64,000 bases of DNA from contig NZ_JBFNQN010000004.1 of NCBI RefSeq assembly GCF_040796495.1, positions 248,001 to 312,000 on the forward strand. The letters run 5' to 3'. Origin of the DNA: Kineococcus endophyticus (GTDB lineage Bacteria > Actinomycetota > Actinomycetes > Actinomycetales > Kineococcaceae). Below are positions 18,636-26,688 of this stretch, piece by piece. A program made the translations under genes and the position numbers. The notes beneath the pieces are model-generated. The model did not search any database and was not told the DNA's origin. It worked only from the letters and a program-made list of their open reading frames with translations. The stretch's first letter is position 1. Each line of letters opens with the position of its first letter.

Positions 18636-18705
18636 GGTGGATCATCGACGCGGCCCCGTTGCGCCTTCAACTTCATCGCCCGTTCGGCCGCGACCGTGTC
18701 CCGGT

Positions 18706-19758
18706 TCAGGGCTGCACGAGCACCCGCACCGGGTTCCCGTCCCGCTCGTGCAACCGGCGGATCCCCTCCTGCACGTCCTCCAGCGGCACGACGGCGCTGA
18801 CGGACCGGGACAGGTCGAGCCGGCCGCCGGCGACGAGCCGCGCGAGCGTCCCGATGTCGGAGTTCTTGTAGCCGAGGTGACCGAGGGCCTTCTTGCGGGA
18901 CAGGTTGAACGCCAGGGACGTGCCGAGGGAGATCTCCTGGCCGGACAGCCCGACACCGACGACGCGACCGCGCGGAGCGAGCATCGCGAGCCCCTGCTCG
19001 AACGTGGTCTTGAGGCCGACCGCGTCGAACGCGACGTCGAGGAGGTGGCCGTCGGTGGCCTCGGCGATCTCCTGCCGCAGGTCGGGGTCGGCCGGGTCGA
19101 GGGCGAGGTCGGCTCCGACGGCGAGGGCGCGTTCGCGGACCGCGGGGTCGAGGTCGACGGCGACGACGGGCACCGCACCGACGAGCCGGGCGAGCTGCAC
19201 GAGGTGCGTCCCGACCCCGCCGACGCCCCACACGCCGACGGCCTCGCCGGGCTGGACGGCGGCGGTGTGCACGACGGCGCCGAACGGGGTGGAGACGGCG
19301 TCGGCGAGCAGGGCGGCCTGGTCGAGCGGAACCCCGTCGGGCACGCGGGTCAGCCCGCCGGCCTCGGCGAGGGTGAACTCCGCCCAGGCGCCGTCGTAGG
19401 CGAAGGCCATGAGCAGGACGTCGTCGCAGTTGGTGAGGTCCCCGCGGCGGCAGCGGTCGCAGCGCCGGCACGGCCTGCCGGCGGCCGGCACGACGCGGTC
19501 CCCGACGGCCCACCCCGTGACCCCCTCGCCGACCGCGGCGATGGTTCCCGAGGCCTCGTGCCCCTGCGTGATGGTTTCCGGGCCGCGGGGATCGGTGAAC
19601 GTCCCCTCCAGCAGGCCGAGGTCGGAGTGGCAGATCCCGCAGTAGGCGACGTCGATCAGGACCTGCCCCGGTCCGGGCGTCGGGACGGGAACCTCCTCGA
19701 CCGTCATCGTCCGCGTCGGGACGTGCAGGCGCTGGGCTCTCATGGTGGCGGGGATCAC
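18706..19758 (-). CDS. Zinc-dependent alcohol dehydrogenase
   Basis: 350 residues. GTG 19758 has AGGAGG six bases upstream and overlaps the stop of the hydrolase gene (GTGA). Medium-chain dehydrogenase motifs are complete: catalytic zinc ligands in CGICHSD and GHEASG, a structural zinc loop with four cysteines (CRRCDRCRRGDLTNC), and the NAD(P) fold GVWGVGGVGTH. It should interconvert a secondary alcohol and a ketone. As third gene after the Baeyer-Villiger monooxygenase and the hydrolase, it would supply the ketone for EthA or oxidise the alcohol released by ester cleavage. Confidence 0.92.
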   Translation of the reverse strand: MIPATMRAQRLHVPTRTMTVEEVPVPTPGPGQVLIDVAYCGICHSDLGLLEGTFTDPRGPETITQGHEASGTIAAVGEGVTGWAVGDRVVPAAGRPCRRCDRCRRGDLTNCDDVLLMAFAYDGAWAEFTLAEAGGLTRVPDGVPLDQAALLADAVSTPFGAVVHTAAVQPGEAVGVWGVGGVGTHLVQLARLVGAVPVVAVDLDPAVRERALAVGADLALDPADPDLRQEIAEATDGHLLDVAFDAVGLKTTFEQGLAMLAPRGRVVGVGLSGQEISLGTSLAFNLSRKKALGHLGYKNSDIGTLARLVAGGRLDLSRSVSAVVPLEDVQEGIRRLHERDGNPVRVLVQP

Positions 19759-20612
19759 GGCGTTCCTCCTGGGGTGGTGGTCCAGAACTCCTCGAGCATC
19801 CTCGCGAACTCCTCGGCCCGTTCGATCTGCGGCATGTGACCGGTCGCGGGGAACAGGTGGGTGCGGGCGTGGGGGAGGGCGCGGCGCGCGGCGTCGAGGT
19901 GGGCCGCGGGCAGGATGCGGTCCTGCTCGCCCCACACGACGAGGGTCGGGACGGGGTTCGCCGCGGCGCCGCGCAGGAGCCGGCGGCGCCACCCGCGGCG
20001 CACCCCGACCGGGGTTCCCAGCGAGCGCGCCGTCTCGTGCATGACCCGGGCGCCGTGGGGTCGTCGGCTCAGCGCCTCGGCGCGGGCGACGCGGTCGGCG
20101 GTGACGAGGTCGCGGTCGTGGAACACCGCGCGCAGCGTCCGGCGCGACGCCTCGGCGCTGGGTTCGAGCAGGCGCCGCGCGAGGACCGGGACGGTCAGCA
20201 GCCGCAGGGCCACGGTGACCTCGCGGCCGAAACCCGCCGGGTCCGCGAGGGCGAGCGTCCGCACCCGCTCGGGGTGGTCGACGGTGAACTGCAGCGCGAC
20301 GGCCCCGCCGAGGGAGTTCCCGACGACGTGCGCCGGGACGTCAATCCCGACCGCGTCGGCGAACGCCGCGACGAAGGCCGCGAGGCGCGGGACGCTGTTC
20401 GGGACCGGCAGCGGGTCACTGCCGCCGAACCCCGCGAGGTCGACAGCCCAGCACCGGAACTTCCCCGACAGGAGTTCCACCTGCTCGTCGAAGTCCTCCA
20501 GGCTGCAGCCGATCCCGTGCAGCAGCAGGACGGGGTCACCCTCGCCCTGCACGCGGTACCGGGCGCGCAGACCGTCGCCGAACGCGACGGTGCGAGGGTC
20601 GGCGAGGATCAC
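19755..20612 (-). CDS. Alpha/beta-hydrolase (esterase)
   Basis: 285 residues from GTG 20612, which overlaps the stop of the monooxygenase gene (GTGA) and has GGAG five bases upstream. Motifs: oxyanion region LLLHGIG, nucleophile elbow GNSLGGAVAL (Ser), acid in VVWGEQDRILP, and histidine in ATGHMPQIE. It belongs to the broad epoxide-hydrolase/C-C-hydrolase/esterase group. Its position between the Baeyer-Villiger enzyme and the alcohol dehydrogenase suggests that it cleaves the ester or lactone made by the monooxygenase. Confidence 0.92.
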   Translation of the reverse strand: MILADPRTVAFGDGLRARYRVQGEGDPVLLLHGIGCSLEDFDEQVELLSGKFRCWAVDLAGFGGSDPLPVPNSVPRLAAFVAAFADAVGIDVPAHVVGNSLGGAVALQFTVDHPERVRTLALADPAGFGREVTVALRLLTVPVLARRLLEPSAEASRRTLRAVFHDRDLVTADRVARAEALSRRPHGARVMHETARSLGTPVGVRRGWRRRLLRGAAANPVPTLVVWGEQDRILPAAHLDAARRALPHARTHLFPATGHMPQIERAEEFARMLEEFWTTTPGGTP

Positions 20613-22096
20613 GAGAACTCCAGCGCGCGGTCGTCGACCCGGCGGTGCTTCAGCGTCCAGCGGTCCGCGGGGTAGTTCTGCCGCAGGCGCCACGGGCTCG
20701 CGACCCCCTGCTGCGGAAGCCGTCCCGCGGCCCGCCGCACGTACCCGGAGTCGAGGTCGATGAGCGGCCGCCGCTGCGGGTCGGTGGGGGTTCCCGGGCG
20801 CACGACGCGGTGGCCGCGCCGGTCCATGAGGTCCAGCAACCGGCAGACGTGCTCGGTCACCAGGTCGACCTTCAGCGTCCACGAGGCGTTGGTGTACCCG
20901 AGGGCGAAGGCGAAGTTCGGGATCCCGGACAACATCATCCCCCGGTACACGACGGACTGCGCCGGGTCGACCCGCTCGCCGTCGACCGCGAGCCCCATCC
21001 CGCCGAGGAACAGCAGGTCCAGGCCGGTGGCGGTGACGACGACGTCCGCACCGAGTTCCCGGCCCGAGGCGAGCCGGATCCCGTCGCGGGTGAAGGTGTC
21101 GATCCCGTCGGTCACGACGGAGGCCCGGTCCGAGCGCAGGGCGCGGAACAGGTCGCCGTCGGGGACGAAGCAGACGCGCTGGTCCCACGGGTCGTACCGG
21201 GGCGTGAAGTGGCGGTCGACGTCGAAGTCCGCGGGGAGCTTCGCGGCGACCTTGCTGCGCAGCCACTCGCGCGCCTTCTGGGGTCGACGCCGGCTGAACT
21301 GGTACGTCGCGGTCGCCAGCGCCACGTGCTTGGCGCGCACGAGGGGGTAGGAGATCCTCTCCGGAACCCTGCCGCGCAACCGGTCGGCGAGGTGGTCGCG
21401 CGAGGACAGGCCGAGGACCCAGCTGGGGGAGCGCTGCAGCATCGTCACGTGCTCGGCGTCGCGGGCGAGGTTCGGGACGAGGGTCACCGCGGTGGCACCG
21501 CTGCCGATGACGACGAAGCGCTTCCCGCTCGCGTCGAGGTCCGCCGGCCAGTGCTGCGGGTGGACGACGCGGCCGCCGGCCGCGGTGAACTCCTCGGTCC
21601 CGGGGAACTCCGGTGTGAAACCCCGGTCGTAGCGGTAGTAGCCGGTGCAACTGAGGAGGAACCCGCAGGTGAGGGTGGCCCGTTCCGTGCCGCCGTCGGC
21701 CGCGGGCCGCTCGACGACGACGGTCCAGCGGGCGGCCGCGGTGGAGAACTCCGCGGAGACGACGCGGTGGTGGAACCGGATCCGTTCCTCCACCCCGAAC
21801 TCGCGCGCGGTGTCCTTCACGTACTCCCGGATCGAGGCCCCGTCGGCGATGGCCTTGCCGCCGCGCCACGGCCGGAAGGAGTACCCGAGGGTGTACATGT
21901 CCGAGTCCGAACGGACGCCGGGGTAGCGGAACAGGTCCCAGGTGCCGCCGATCGCCCCGCGCGACTCCAGGACGGCGAACGTCGTCCCGGGCCGTCGCCG
22001 CACGAGCTGGCAGGCGGCCCCGACGCCGGACAGGCCGGCCCCCACCACGAGGACGTCGAGGTGCTCGGTCGCTGCGTCGCTGTCCACGGCGACCAC
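20609..22096 (-). CDS. ethA: Baeyer-Villiger flavin monooxygenase, EthA family
   Basis: 495 residues with two Rossmann motifs (VVGAGLSGVG at 18-27 for FAD; VVIGSGATAV near 195-204 for NADPH). Between them is the Baeyer-Villiger fingerprint GGRVVHPQHWP (about 174-184). Long stretches match mycobacterial EthA as I recall it, for example GGTWDLFRYPG and MMLSGIPN followed by GYTNASWTLK. EthA oxidises ketones to esters and activates ethionamide. GTG 22096 is used; a second in-frame GTG at 22087 would suit a leaderless message from the TTGACA/AACAGT promoter. It is divergent from an EthR-type repressor and leads an operon with a hydrolase and an alcohol dehydrogenase. Confidence 0.93.
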   Translation of the reverse strand: MVAVDSDAATEHLDVLVVGAGLSGVGAACQLVRRRPGTTFAVLESRGAIGGTWDLFRYPGVRSDSDMYTLGYSFRPWRGGKAIADGASIREYVKDTAREFGVEERIRFHHRVVSAEFSTAAARWTVVVERPAADGGTERATLTCGFLLSCTGYYRYDRGFTPEFPGTEEFTAAGGRVVHPQHWPADLDASGKRFVVIGSGATAVTLVPNLARDAEHVTMLQRSPSWVLGLSSRDHLADRLRGRVPERISYPLVRAKHVALATATYQFSRRRPQKAREWLRSKVAAKLPADFDVDRHFTPRYDPWDQRVCFVPDGDLFRALRSDRASVVTDGIDTFTRDGIRLASGRELGADVVVTATGLDLLFLGGMGLAVDGERVDPAQSVVYRGMMLSGIPNFAFALGYTNASWTLKVDLVTEHVCRLLDLMDRRGHRVVRPGTPTDPQRRPLIDLDSGYVRRAAGRLPQQGVASPWRLRQNYPADRWTLKHRRVDDRALEFS

Positions 22097-22123
22097 TGTT
22101 CAACGCCCTGTCGAGTCTGTCAA
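22095..22123 (-). promoter_or_regulatory. Promoter of the ethA operon
   Basis: On the minus strand a perfect TTGACA (-35, 22123-22118) is followed after 17 bp by AACAGT (-10, 22100-22095). Transcription would start close to 22088, almost at the second in-frame GTG (22087), which implies a leaderless or nearly leaderless mRNA. Confidence 0.6.
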
Positions 22124-22136
22124 CAGGGTGTCGAAC
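22098..22136. promoter_or_regulatory. Probable EthR operator
   Basis: Arms 22098-22111 (GTTCAACGCCCTGT) and 22123-22136 (ACAGGGTGTCGAAC) are complementary at 12 of 14 positions around an 11-bp spacer. The repeat covers the -35/-10 region of ethA and lies just upstream of the ethR -10, so a bound repressor would silence both genes. The 66-bp intergenic length is close to that of the mycobacterial locus. Confidence 0.65.
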
Positions 22137-22150
22137 GACGCGGCGCGCAC

Positions 22151-22156
22151 TAGAGT
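22151..22156 (+). promoter_or_regulatory. -10 box of ethR (TAGAGT), leaderless start
   Basis: TAGAGT ends 7 bp before the GTG start at 22164, so transcription should begin at or next to the initiation codon. No ribosome-binding site is present, as expected for a leaderless actinobacterial message. Confidence 0.65.
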
Positions 22157-22163
22157 CGGGCCG

Positions 22164-22802
22164 GTGAGCGAGCCCACCGCCGTCGTCCGGGGCCGCCGCA
22201 CGTCCCGCCCCCGCGGGGACGAGCGCGAACGCGGCATCCTCGACACCGCCGAGCGGTTGCTGGGCGAGAAGTCCTACACCGACATCTCCGTCGACGACCT
22301 CGCCCGCGGTGCCGGCCTGTCCCGGCCCACCTTCTACTTCTACTTCCCGTCCAAGGAAGCGGTGCTGCTGGCGCTGCTCGACCGCGTGGTCGCGGAGGCG
22401 CGGGCCCACCGCGACGAGGCCGTCTCCTCGCCCGCGGGGGACGTCGAGACGCGCTGGCGCGCGGTCATCGGGGCCATCGCCCGGACGTTCCGCTCCCACC
22501 TCGCGGTGACGCTCGCCGCGGCCGAGGCCCGCGCGACCAGCACCGCGGTCCGCGAGGTGTGGAACGGCGTGATGGAGCGGTTCGTCGAGGAGACCGCCGC
22601 CGAGATCGAGGCCGAACGGTCCCGCGGCACCGCGCCCGAGGGTCCCCCGGCCCGCGACCTGGCGGTCGCCCTGAACTGGATGAACGAGCGGGTCCTGCAC
22701 TCCGCCTTCGCCGGGGAGGAACCCGGGCTGGCGGCCGACGACGTGGTCGAGGTGCTGCTGACGGTGTGGCTGCGGACGATCTACGGCGGTCGCGTCCCCT
22801 AG
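22164..22802 (+). CDS. ethR: TetR-family repressor, EthR type
   Basis: 212 residues from GTG 22164. The N-terminus has the EthR-like opening RGRRTSRPRGDERE, then the TetR helix-turn-helix (DISVDDLARGAGLSRPTFYF, with FPSKEAVLLALLDRVV after it), which is nearly the sequence I recall for mycobacterial EthR. The ligand domain includes LNWMNERVL and SAFAGEEP, also EthR-like. It should repress ethA and itself through the dyad at 22098-22136 and release on a hydrophobic ligand. It is divergent from ethA. Confidence 0.93.
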   Translation: MSEPTAVVRGRRTSRPRGDERERGILDTAERLLGEKSYTDISVDDLARGAGLSRPTFYFYFPSKEAVLLALLDRVVAEARAHRDEAVSSPAGDVETRWRAVIGAIARTFRSHLAVTLAAAEARATSTAVREVWNGVMERFVEETAAEIEAERSRGTAPEGPPARDLAVALNWMNERVLHSAFAGEEPGLAADDVVEVLLTVWLRTIYGGRVP

Positions 22803-22878
22803 CCGGGCGGTCGATCCGGGAACCGGTGCACCCCGGACGGCGCATCGGCCGGTGCCCCGGGGCAGCCGAGGAACCACC

Positions 22879-23967
22879 GTGCGTGCTGTCGTCCCTCCGG
22901 CCCGCCGCGAGCTGGTCCACGCGGTCGCCGTCGTCCTCGCGGCGGCCGTCGTCGTCCTGTCGTCCTGGTCGCTCGGCTCCCTGACCGGGGCCGTGCAGGC
23001 CGGGCTCGCCGCGCAGCTGCTCACCTGGTTGCCCACCGCGGCCGCCACGACGGCTTGGGCGCAGCGCCGGCTCGGTGGTGGTGACCCGACGGGCCGGACC
23101 GCGGTGCGCACGGGGGTCCTCGCCCTGGGCGTCGCGACGGCGACCGTGGCGACGGGGGTGGGGTTCCTCTACCCCGTCGTCCTGGGGATCCTGCTGTCCC
23201 GCAGCCTCCAGGTCGAGCCGCAGCGGCGTGCCCTGCTGACCTCCGCGCTCCTCGTGCTCGCAGGCTCGGTGCTCGTGCAGGTGGTCGCCCGGCGGTGCCA
23301 GGTCGACCCCGTCTTCACCGGGGCCGCCGGCGACCTGAGCGCGGCCGTCCTCGCCGTGCTGGCGGTCGTCGGTCTGTCCGACACCGTGCGCCTGGCCCGC
23401 GCGCACCGCGACGCGGCCGACGCGCTGGCCCGGGAGCAGGCCGAGCACGGCGCGGAACTCCTGCACGCCGCCACGCACGACGCCCTCACGGGGCTGCTCA
23501 ACCGGCGCGGGCTCCTCGCCGCCCTCGAGGGGACCAGCGGCCGCGGGCTCGTCTACCTCGACCTCGACGGCTTCAAACCCGTCAACGACCGCTACGGCCA
23601 CGACGCCGGCGACGACCTGCTCGTGCAGGTGGCCCACCGGTTCCGGGCGGTCGTCCGCGAGGAGGACCTCGTCGCCCGCCTCGGCGGGGACGAGTTCGTC
23701 GTCGTCGTCGCCACGAGCGACCCCGTGGCGGTGGCGCGCGTCGCCGACGCCCTCGTCGCCGCGCTGGCCCCTCCCCTCGACGTCCTGGGGCACCGTGTCG
23801 TCGTGGGCGCGGGTGCGGGGTGGGCGACACAGGCCGGGCCCGTTGCGGCGCAGGACCTCCTGCGCGCCGCGGACGTCGCGATGTACGAGCGCAAGCGCAG
23901 CCGGCGCGCCAGCGCGACGGGGCCCGCCTTCACCTCCGGGCCGCGGGAGCCGATGGACCAGACGTGA
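22879..23967 (+). CDS. Membrane diguanylate cyclase (GGDEF) with intact I-site
   Basis: 362 residues from GTG 22879, with GAGG seven bases upstream. Roughly five to six hydrophobic segments occupy residues 15-170, then a short helical linker and a GGDEF domain: RLGGDEFVVVV preceded by REED, an RxxD allosteric site. Both synthesis and product inhibition should therefore work. Its stop overlaps the GTG of the NHL/Ig/cell-wall-binding protein (GTGA), so the two are translationally coupled. It follows ethR by 76 bp on the same strand but probably has its own promoter. Confidence 0.9.
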   Translation: MRAVVPPARRELVHAVAVVLAAAVVVLSSWSLGSLTGAVQAGLAAQLLTWLPTAAATTAWAQRRLGGGDPTGRTAVRTGVLALGVATATVATGVGFLYPVVLGILLSRSLQVEPQRRALLTSALLVLAGSVLVQVVARRCQVDPVFTGAAGDLSAAVLAVLAVVGLSDTVRLARAHRDAADALAREQAEHGAELLHAATHDALTGLLNRRGLLAALEGTSGRGLVYLDLDGFKPVNDRYGHDAGDDLLVQVAHRFRAVVREEDLVARLGGDEFVVVVATSDPVAVARVADALVAALAPPLDVLGHRVVVGAGAGWATQAGPVAAQDLLRAADVAMYERKRSRRASATGPAFTSGPREPMDQT

Positions 23968-26525
23968 CCTCCGCCTCGCGCCGTCCCGTCGCCCGGTTCC
24001 GCCGACCCGCCACCTGGCTGCTCGCGATGTCCCTGCCGGTCGGGATCGTCGCGGGGGCTGCGTCCGCCCACGCGGTGGCCCCCTACGACTACGCACCGGT
24101 CGCCGCACCCGCACCCGTCACCGGCCTCACCGCGCCGAGTGCCGTCGTCGTCGACGGCAACGGGGCCGTGTACGTGGCCGAGTCCGGCGCGAGCGTCGTC
24201 AAGAAGATCGCGCTCGACGGCACGGTCACCGTCGTGGCCGGCGTCGACGGCACCGCGGGTCTCCCCGCCGACGGGAAGTTCGGCACCCCGGTGGGTCTCG
24301 CGCTCTCGCCCGACGGCAAGACGCTCTACGTCTCGGACACGGGGAACGACGTCGTCGTCAAGGTGGACACCGCGGCCACGACGCCGCCGACGACCCTGAC
24401 GGTGGTGGCCGGTGTCGTCGGCAACCCCGGCGCCCCCTCGAACGCCCCGGGGACGTCGTCCAAGCTGAACAATCCCTCGGGCCTGGCGACCGACGCGGCC
24501 GGGAACCTCTACATCGCGGACAAGGACAACCACCAGGTCGAGAGGCTCGCCACGTCGGGCGCCCTCAGGATCGTCGCGGGGAACGGCAGCGCCGCCGCCG
24601 CCAAGCCCGGTGCAGCCACGTCGTCCCCGTTGAACAAGCCCTCCGCCGTGGCCGTCGACGCGTCCGGGAACCTCCTCGTCGCCGACGCCGGGAACCGCAC
24701 CGTCGACAAGGTCGACCCCCTCTCCGGCGTGCTGTCCGTCGTCGGCAGCACGGGTTCCACCGGGTCGCCGACGGCGCTGTCGGTCGACCTGTCCGGCACC
24801 GTGTTCCTCGCCGACCCCTCCGTGGGTGGTCTGAAGAAGATGACCGGCGGTGCCGTCTCGGTCGTCGCGATCGACCCGGCCGCGATGGCGAACCCCGCCG
24901 CCGTCGCGACGACGCTCGGCGGGAACCTCTGGCTGGCCGACGGTGCTCAGGTCGCGCAGTTCGCCTCCACCGCACCGTCCGACGCGCCGCGCATCACCTC
25001 GGCACCGCCGGCCGCGGCCGCCGTCGGCAAACCCTTCTCCTTCCAGTTCACCGCGTCGGGCACCCCGACGCCGCAGTGGTCCTTCGTCGACGCGACGGCG
25101 CCGACGGGCCTGACCCTCGGGGCGGGGACGGGTGTCCTGTCCGGCACGCCGACCACCGCGGGCACCACGACGTTCACCGTCCGGGCCTCCAACGGCAAGG
25201 GGCACTTCGACCAGGTCGTCACGCTCACCGTCGGAACCCTGCCGGCCGCCCCGTCCGCCCCGACCGCGGTCGCCGGCGACGGCAAGGCGGTCGTGACGTG
25301 GAAACCCGCCGCGGCCGCCACCGGGGCGGGTGCGGCAGCCGCTGCCGTCACCGGCTACGTCGTCACCCCCGTCAAGGACGGCGTTCCCGGAACCCCGGTG
25401 ACGTTCGCCGCGACGCAGTCCTCGACGCAGGTGCTCACCGGCCTGGCGAACGGGTCGAAGTACACGTTCACGGTGGCCGCGAAGAACTCCTTCGGCACCG
25501 GCGCGGACTCCACGGCGTCCACGGCCGTCACGCCGTACGCGACCGTCCGCAAACCCGTCCTCGATGTCCCGCAGAGCCGCCTGTCCGGCAAGGACCGCAT
25601 CGAGACGTCGGTGAAGTCGTCCACGACGCTGTTCCCGACCGCGGCGTCGGCCGGTGCCGTCGTGGTGTCTGCGTCGACGAAGTACGCCGACGCCCTCGCC
25701 GGGGCCCGCCTGGCGTCCGCGACCGCCGCGCCGCTGCTGCTCACGGAGTCGGACAAGCTCACGGCCGCGACGGGCACCGAGATCTCGCGCGTGCTGGCAC
25801 CGGGCGGGACGATCTACGTCCTCGGCGGCAGCGGCACGGTCTCCACGGCCGTGGAGAACGCCCTCACCGCGCTGTCCCCGAACTTCACGGTCAAGCGCCT
25901 CGCCGGGGACGACCGGTACGAGACCGCGGCCCGCATCGCCGACGAGGTCGCCGCGCAGGCGCCGGGCACGGACACCGCGCCGGTCTACCTCGCCAACGGC
26001 GTGAACTTCCCCGACGGCCTGGCCGTCTCGGCGCTCGCCGCCCGCACGGGCGGGGTGGTCCTGCTGACCGACGGCGCGACCCTGCCGGCCGCCACGAAGG
26101 CCGCCCTGCAGGCGAAGGACCCGGGCGCCACGCGCGTCGTCCCCGTGGGCGGGGCGGCGGCCGCTGCCGCGGCGGCCCTGTCCGCCGCCGGGGGCAGCGC
26201 GTCCCGTGCGATCGTGGGGGTGGACCGCTTCGACACCGCCGCCCTCGTCGCGCAGCGCTTCACGGGCGCGGCCGGCGGCACCAAGGTCGTCGGGGTGGCC
26301 ACGGGGGACAACTGGCCGGACGCGCTCGTGGGCTCCGCCGCCGTCGGCCTCCTCGGAGGCCCGCTGCTGCTGACCTCCGGTCCGGACCTGGCGCCCGCCG
26401 CCCGGTCGGCGCTGGCCGGCCTCAACGCGGCCAAGCCGCTCACCACGGGTGTCGTCTTCGGCGGGGAGCCGTCGGTGCCGGCTGCGGCGTACGCCTCCCT
26501 CGGGAAGTCCATCGCCCAGGACTGA
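23964..26525 (+). CDS. Secreted NHL/Ig/FN3 protein with cell-wall-binding type-2 repeats
   Basis: 853 residues. After a basic N-terminus and signal sequence (cleavage near AHA) come NHL propeller repeats (PSAVVVDGNGAVYVAESG, PVGLALSPDGKTLYVSDTGN, PSGLATDAAGNLYIADKDN). These are followed by an He_PIG Ig domain (GVLSGTPTTAGTTTFTVRAS), a fibronectin-III domain (about 430-530), and three CW_binding_2 repeats (RLSGKDRIETS, RLAGDDRYETA, IVGVDRFDTA). It is thus attached to the wall non-covalently, unlike the membrane-anchored homologue at 16512-18635. GTG 23964 overlaps the preceding diguanylate cyclase stop. A surface adhesin or sensor role is inferred. Confidence 0.9.
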   Translation: MTSASRRPVARFRRPATWLLAMSLPVGIVAGAASAHAVAPYDYAPVAAPAPVTGLTAPSAVVVDGNGAVYVAESGASVVKKIALDGTVTVVAGVDGTAGLPADGKFGTPVGLALSPDGKTLYVSDTGNDVVVKVDTAATTPPTTLTVVAGVVGNPGAPSNAPGTSSKLNNPSGLATDAAGNLYIADKDNHQVERLATSGALRIVAGNGSAAAAKPGAATSSPLNKPSAVAVDASGNLLVADAGNRTVDKVDPLSGVLSVVGSTGSTGSPTALSVDLSGTVFLADPSVGGLKKMTGGAVSVVAIDPAAMANPAAVATTLGGNLWLADGAQVAQFASTAPSDAPRITSAPPAAAAVGKPFSFQFTASGTPTPQWSFVDATAPTGLTLGAGTGVLSGTPTTAGTTTFTVRASNGKGHFDQVVTLTVGTLPAAPSAPTAVAGDGKAVVTWKPAAAATGAGAAAAAVTGYVVTPVKDGVPGTPVTFAATQSSTQVLTGLANGSKYTFTVAAKNSFGTGADSTASTAVTPYATVRKPVLDVPQSRLSGKDRIETSVKSSTTLFPTAASAGAVVVSASTKYADALAGARLASATAAPLLLTESDKLTAATGTEISRVLAPGGTIYVLGGSGTVSTAVENALTALSPNFTVKRLAGDDRYETAARIADEVAAQAPGTDTAPVYLANGVNFPDGLAVSALAARTGGVVLLTDGATLPAATKAALQAKDPGATRVVPVGGAAAAAAAALSAAGGSASRAIVGVDRFDTAALVAQRFTGAAGGTKVVGVATGDNWPDALVGSAAVGLLGGPLLLTSGPDLAPAARSALAGLNAAKPLTTGVVFGGEPSVPAAAYASLGKSIAQD

Positions 26526-26537
26526 CGGTGCCGGCGT

Positions 26538-26562
26538 CCCGGCCGGTGGTGCACCGGCCGGG
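26538..26562 (+). terminator. Terminator hairpin, 11-bp perfect stem
   Basis: Arms 26538-26548 and 26552-26562 pair perfectly around a 3-nt loop, 13 bp after the stop of the NHL/cell-wall-binding gene. No T tract. Confidence 0.7.
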
Positions 26563-26571
26563 GCGCTGGAC

Positions 26572-26577
26572 TAGCGT
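26572..26577 (+). promoter_or_regulatory. -10 box TAGCGT, leaderless start
   Basis: TAGCGT ends 6 bp before ATG 26584, placing the transcription start on the initiation codon of a 34-codon frame. Confidence 0.55.
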
Positions 26578-26583
26578 TGGCTC

Positions 26584-26688
26584 ATGGACGCCGAGCGCCC
26601 CCTGTTCTGCGAGCAGCTGTCCTGCGCGCCTCCGGGCTCGGAGGGCACCGTCCCGTCGACCGCCCTGCACGCGGGGGTGGACCGGTGA
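26584..26688 (+). CDS. 34-residue leaderless reading frame
   Basis: ATG 26584 follows a TAGCGT box by 6 bp, and the frame has no ribosome site. It encodes 34 residues (MDAERPLFCEQLSC at the N-terminus) with G/C third positions in most codons, and its TGA overlaps the GTG of the antitoxin-like gene (GTGA). Its likeliest role is to carry ribosomes to the next gene by translational coupling; a functional cysteine-bearing peptide is also possible. It is too short for homology judgement. Confidence 0.5.
   Translation: MDAERPLFCEQLSCAPPGSEGTVPSTALHAGVDR

Noticed and set aside
20613-23111. Long minus frame running upstream of the hydrolase through ethA, ethR and beyond
   Set aside because: Only the last 285 codons (the hydrolase) are coding. 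The rest is in the wrong frame for ethA and opposite to ethR, with Arg/Gly-rich translation.
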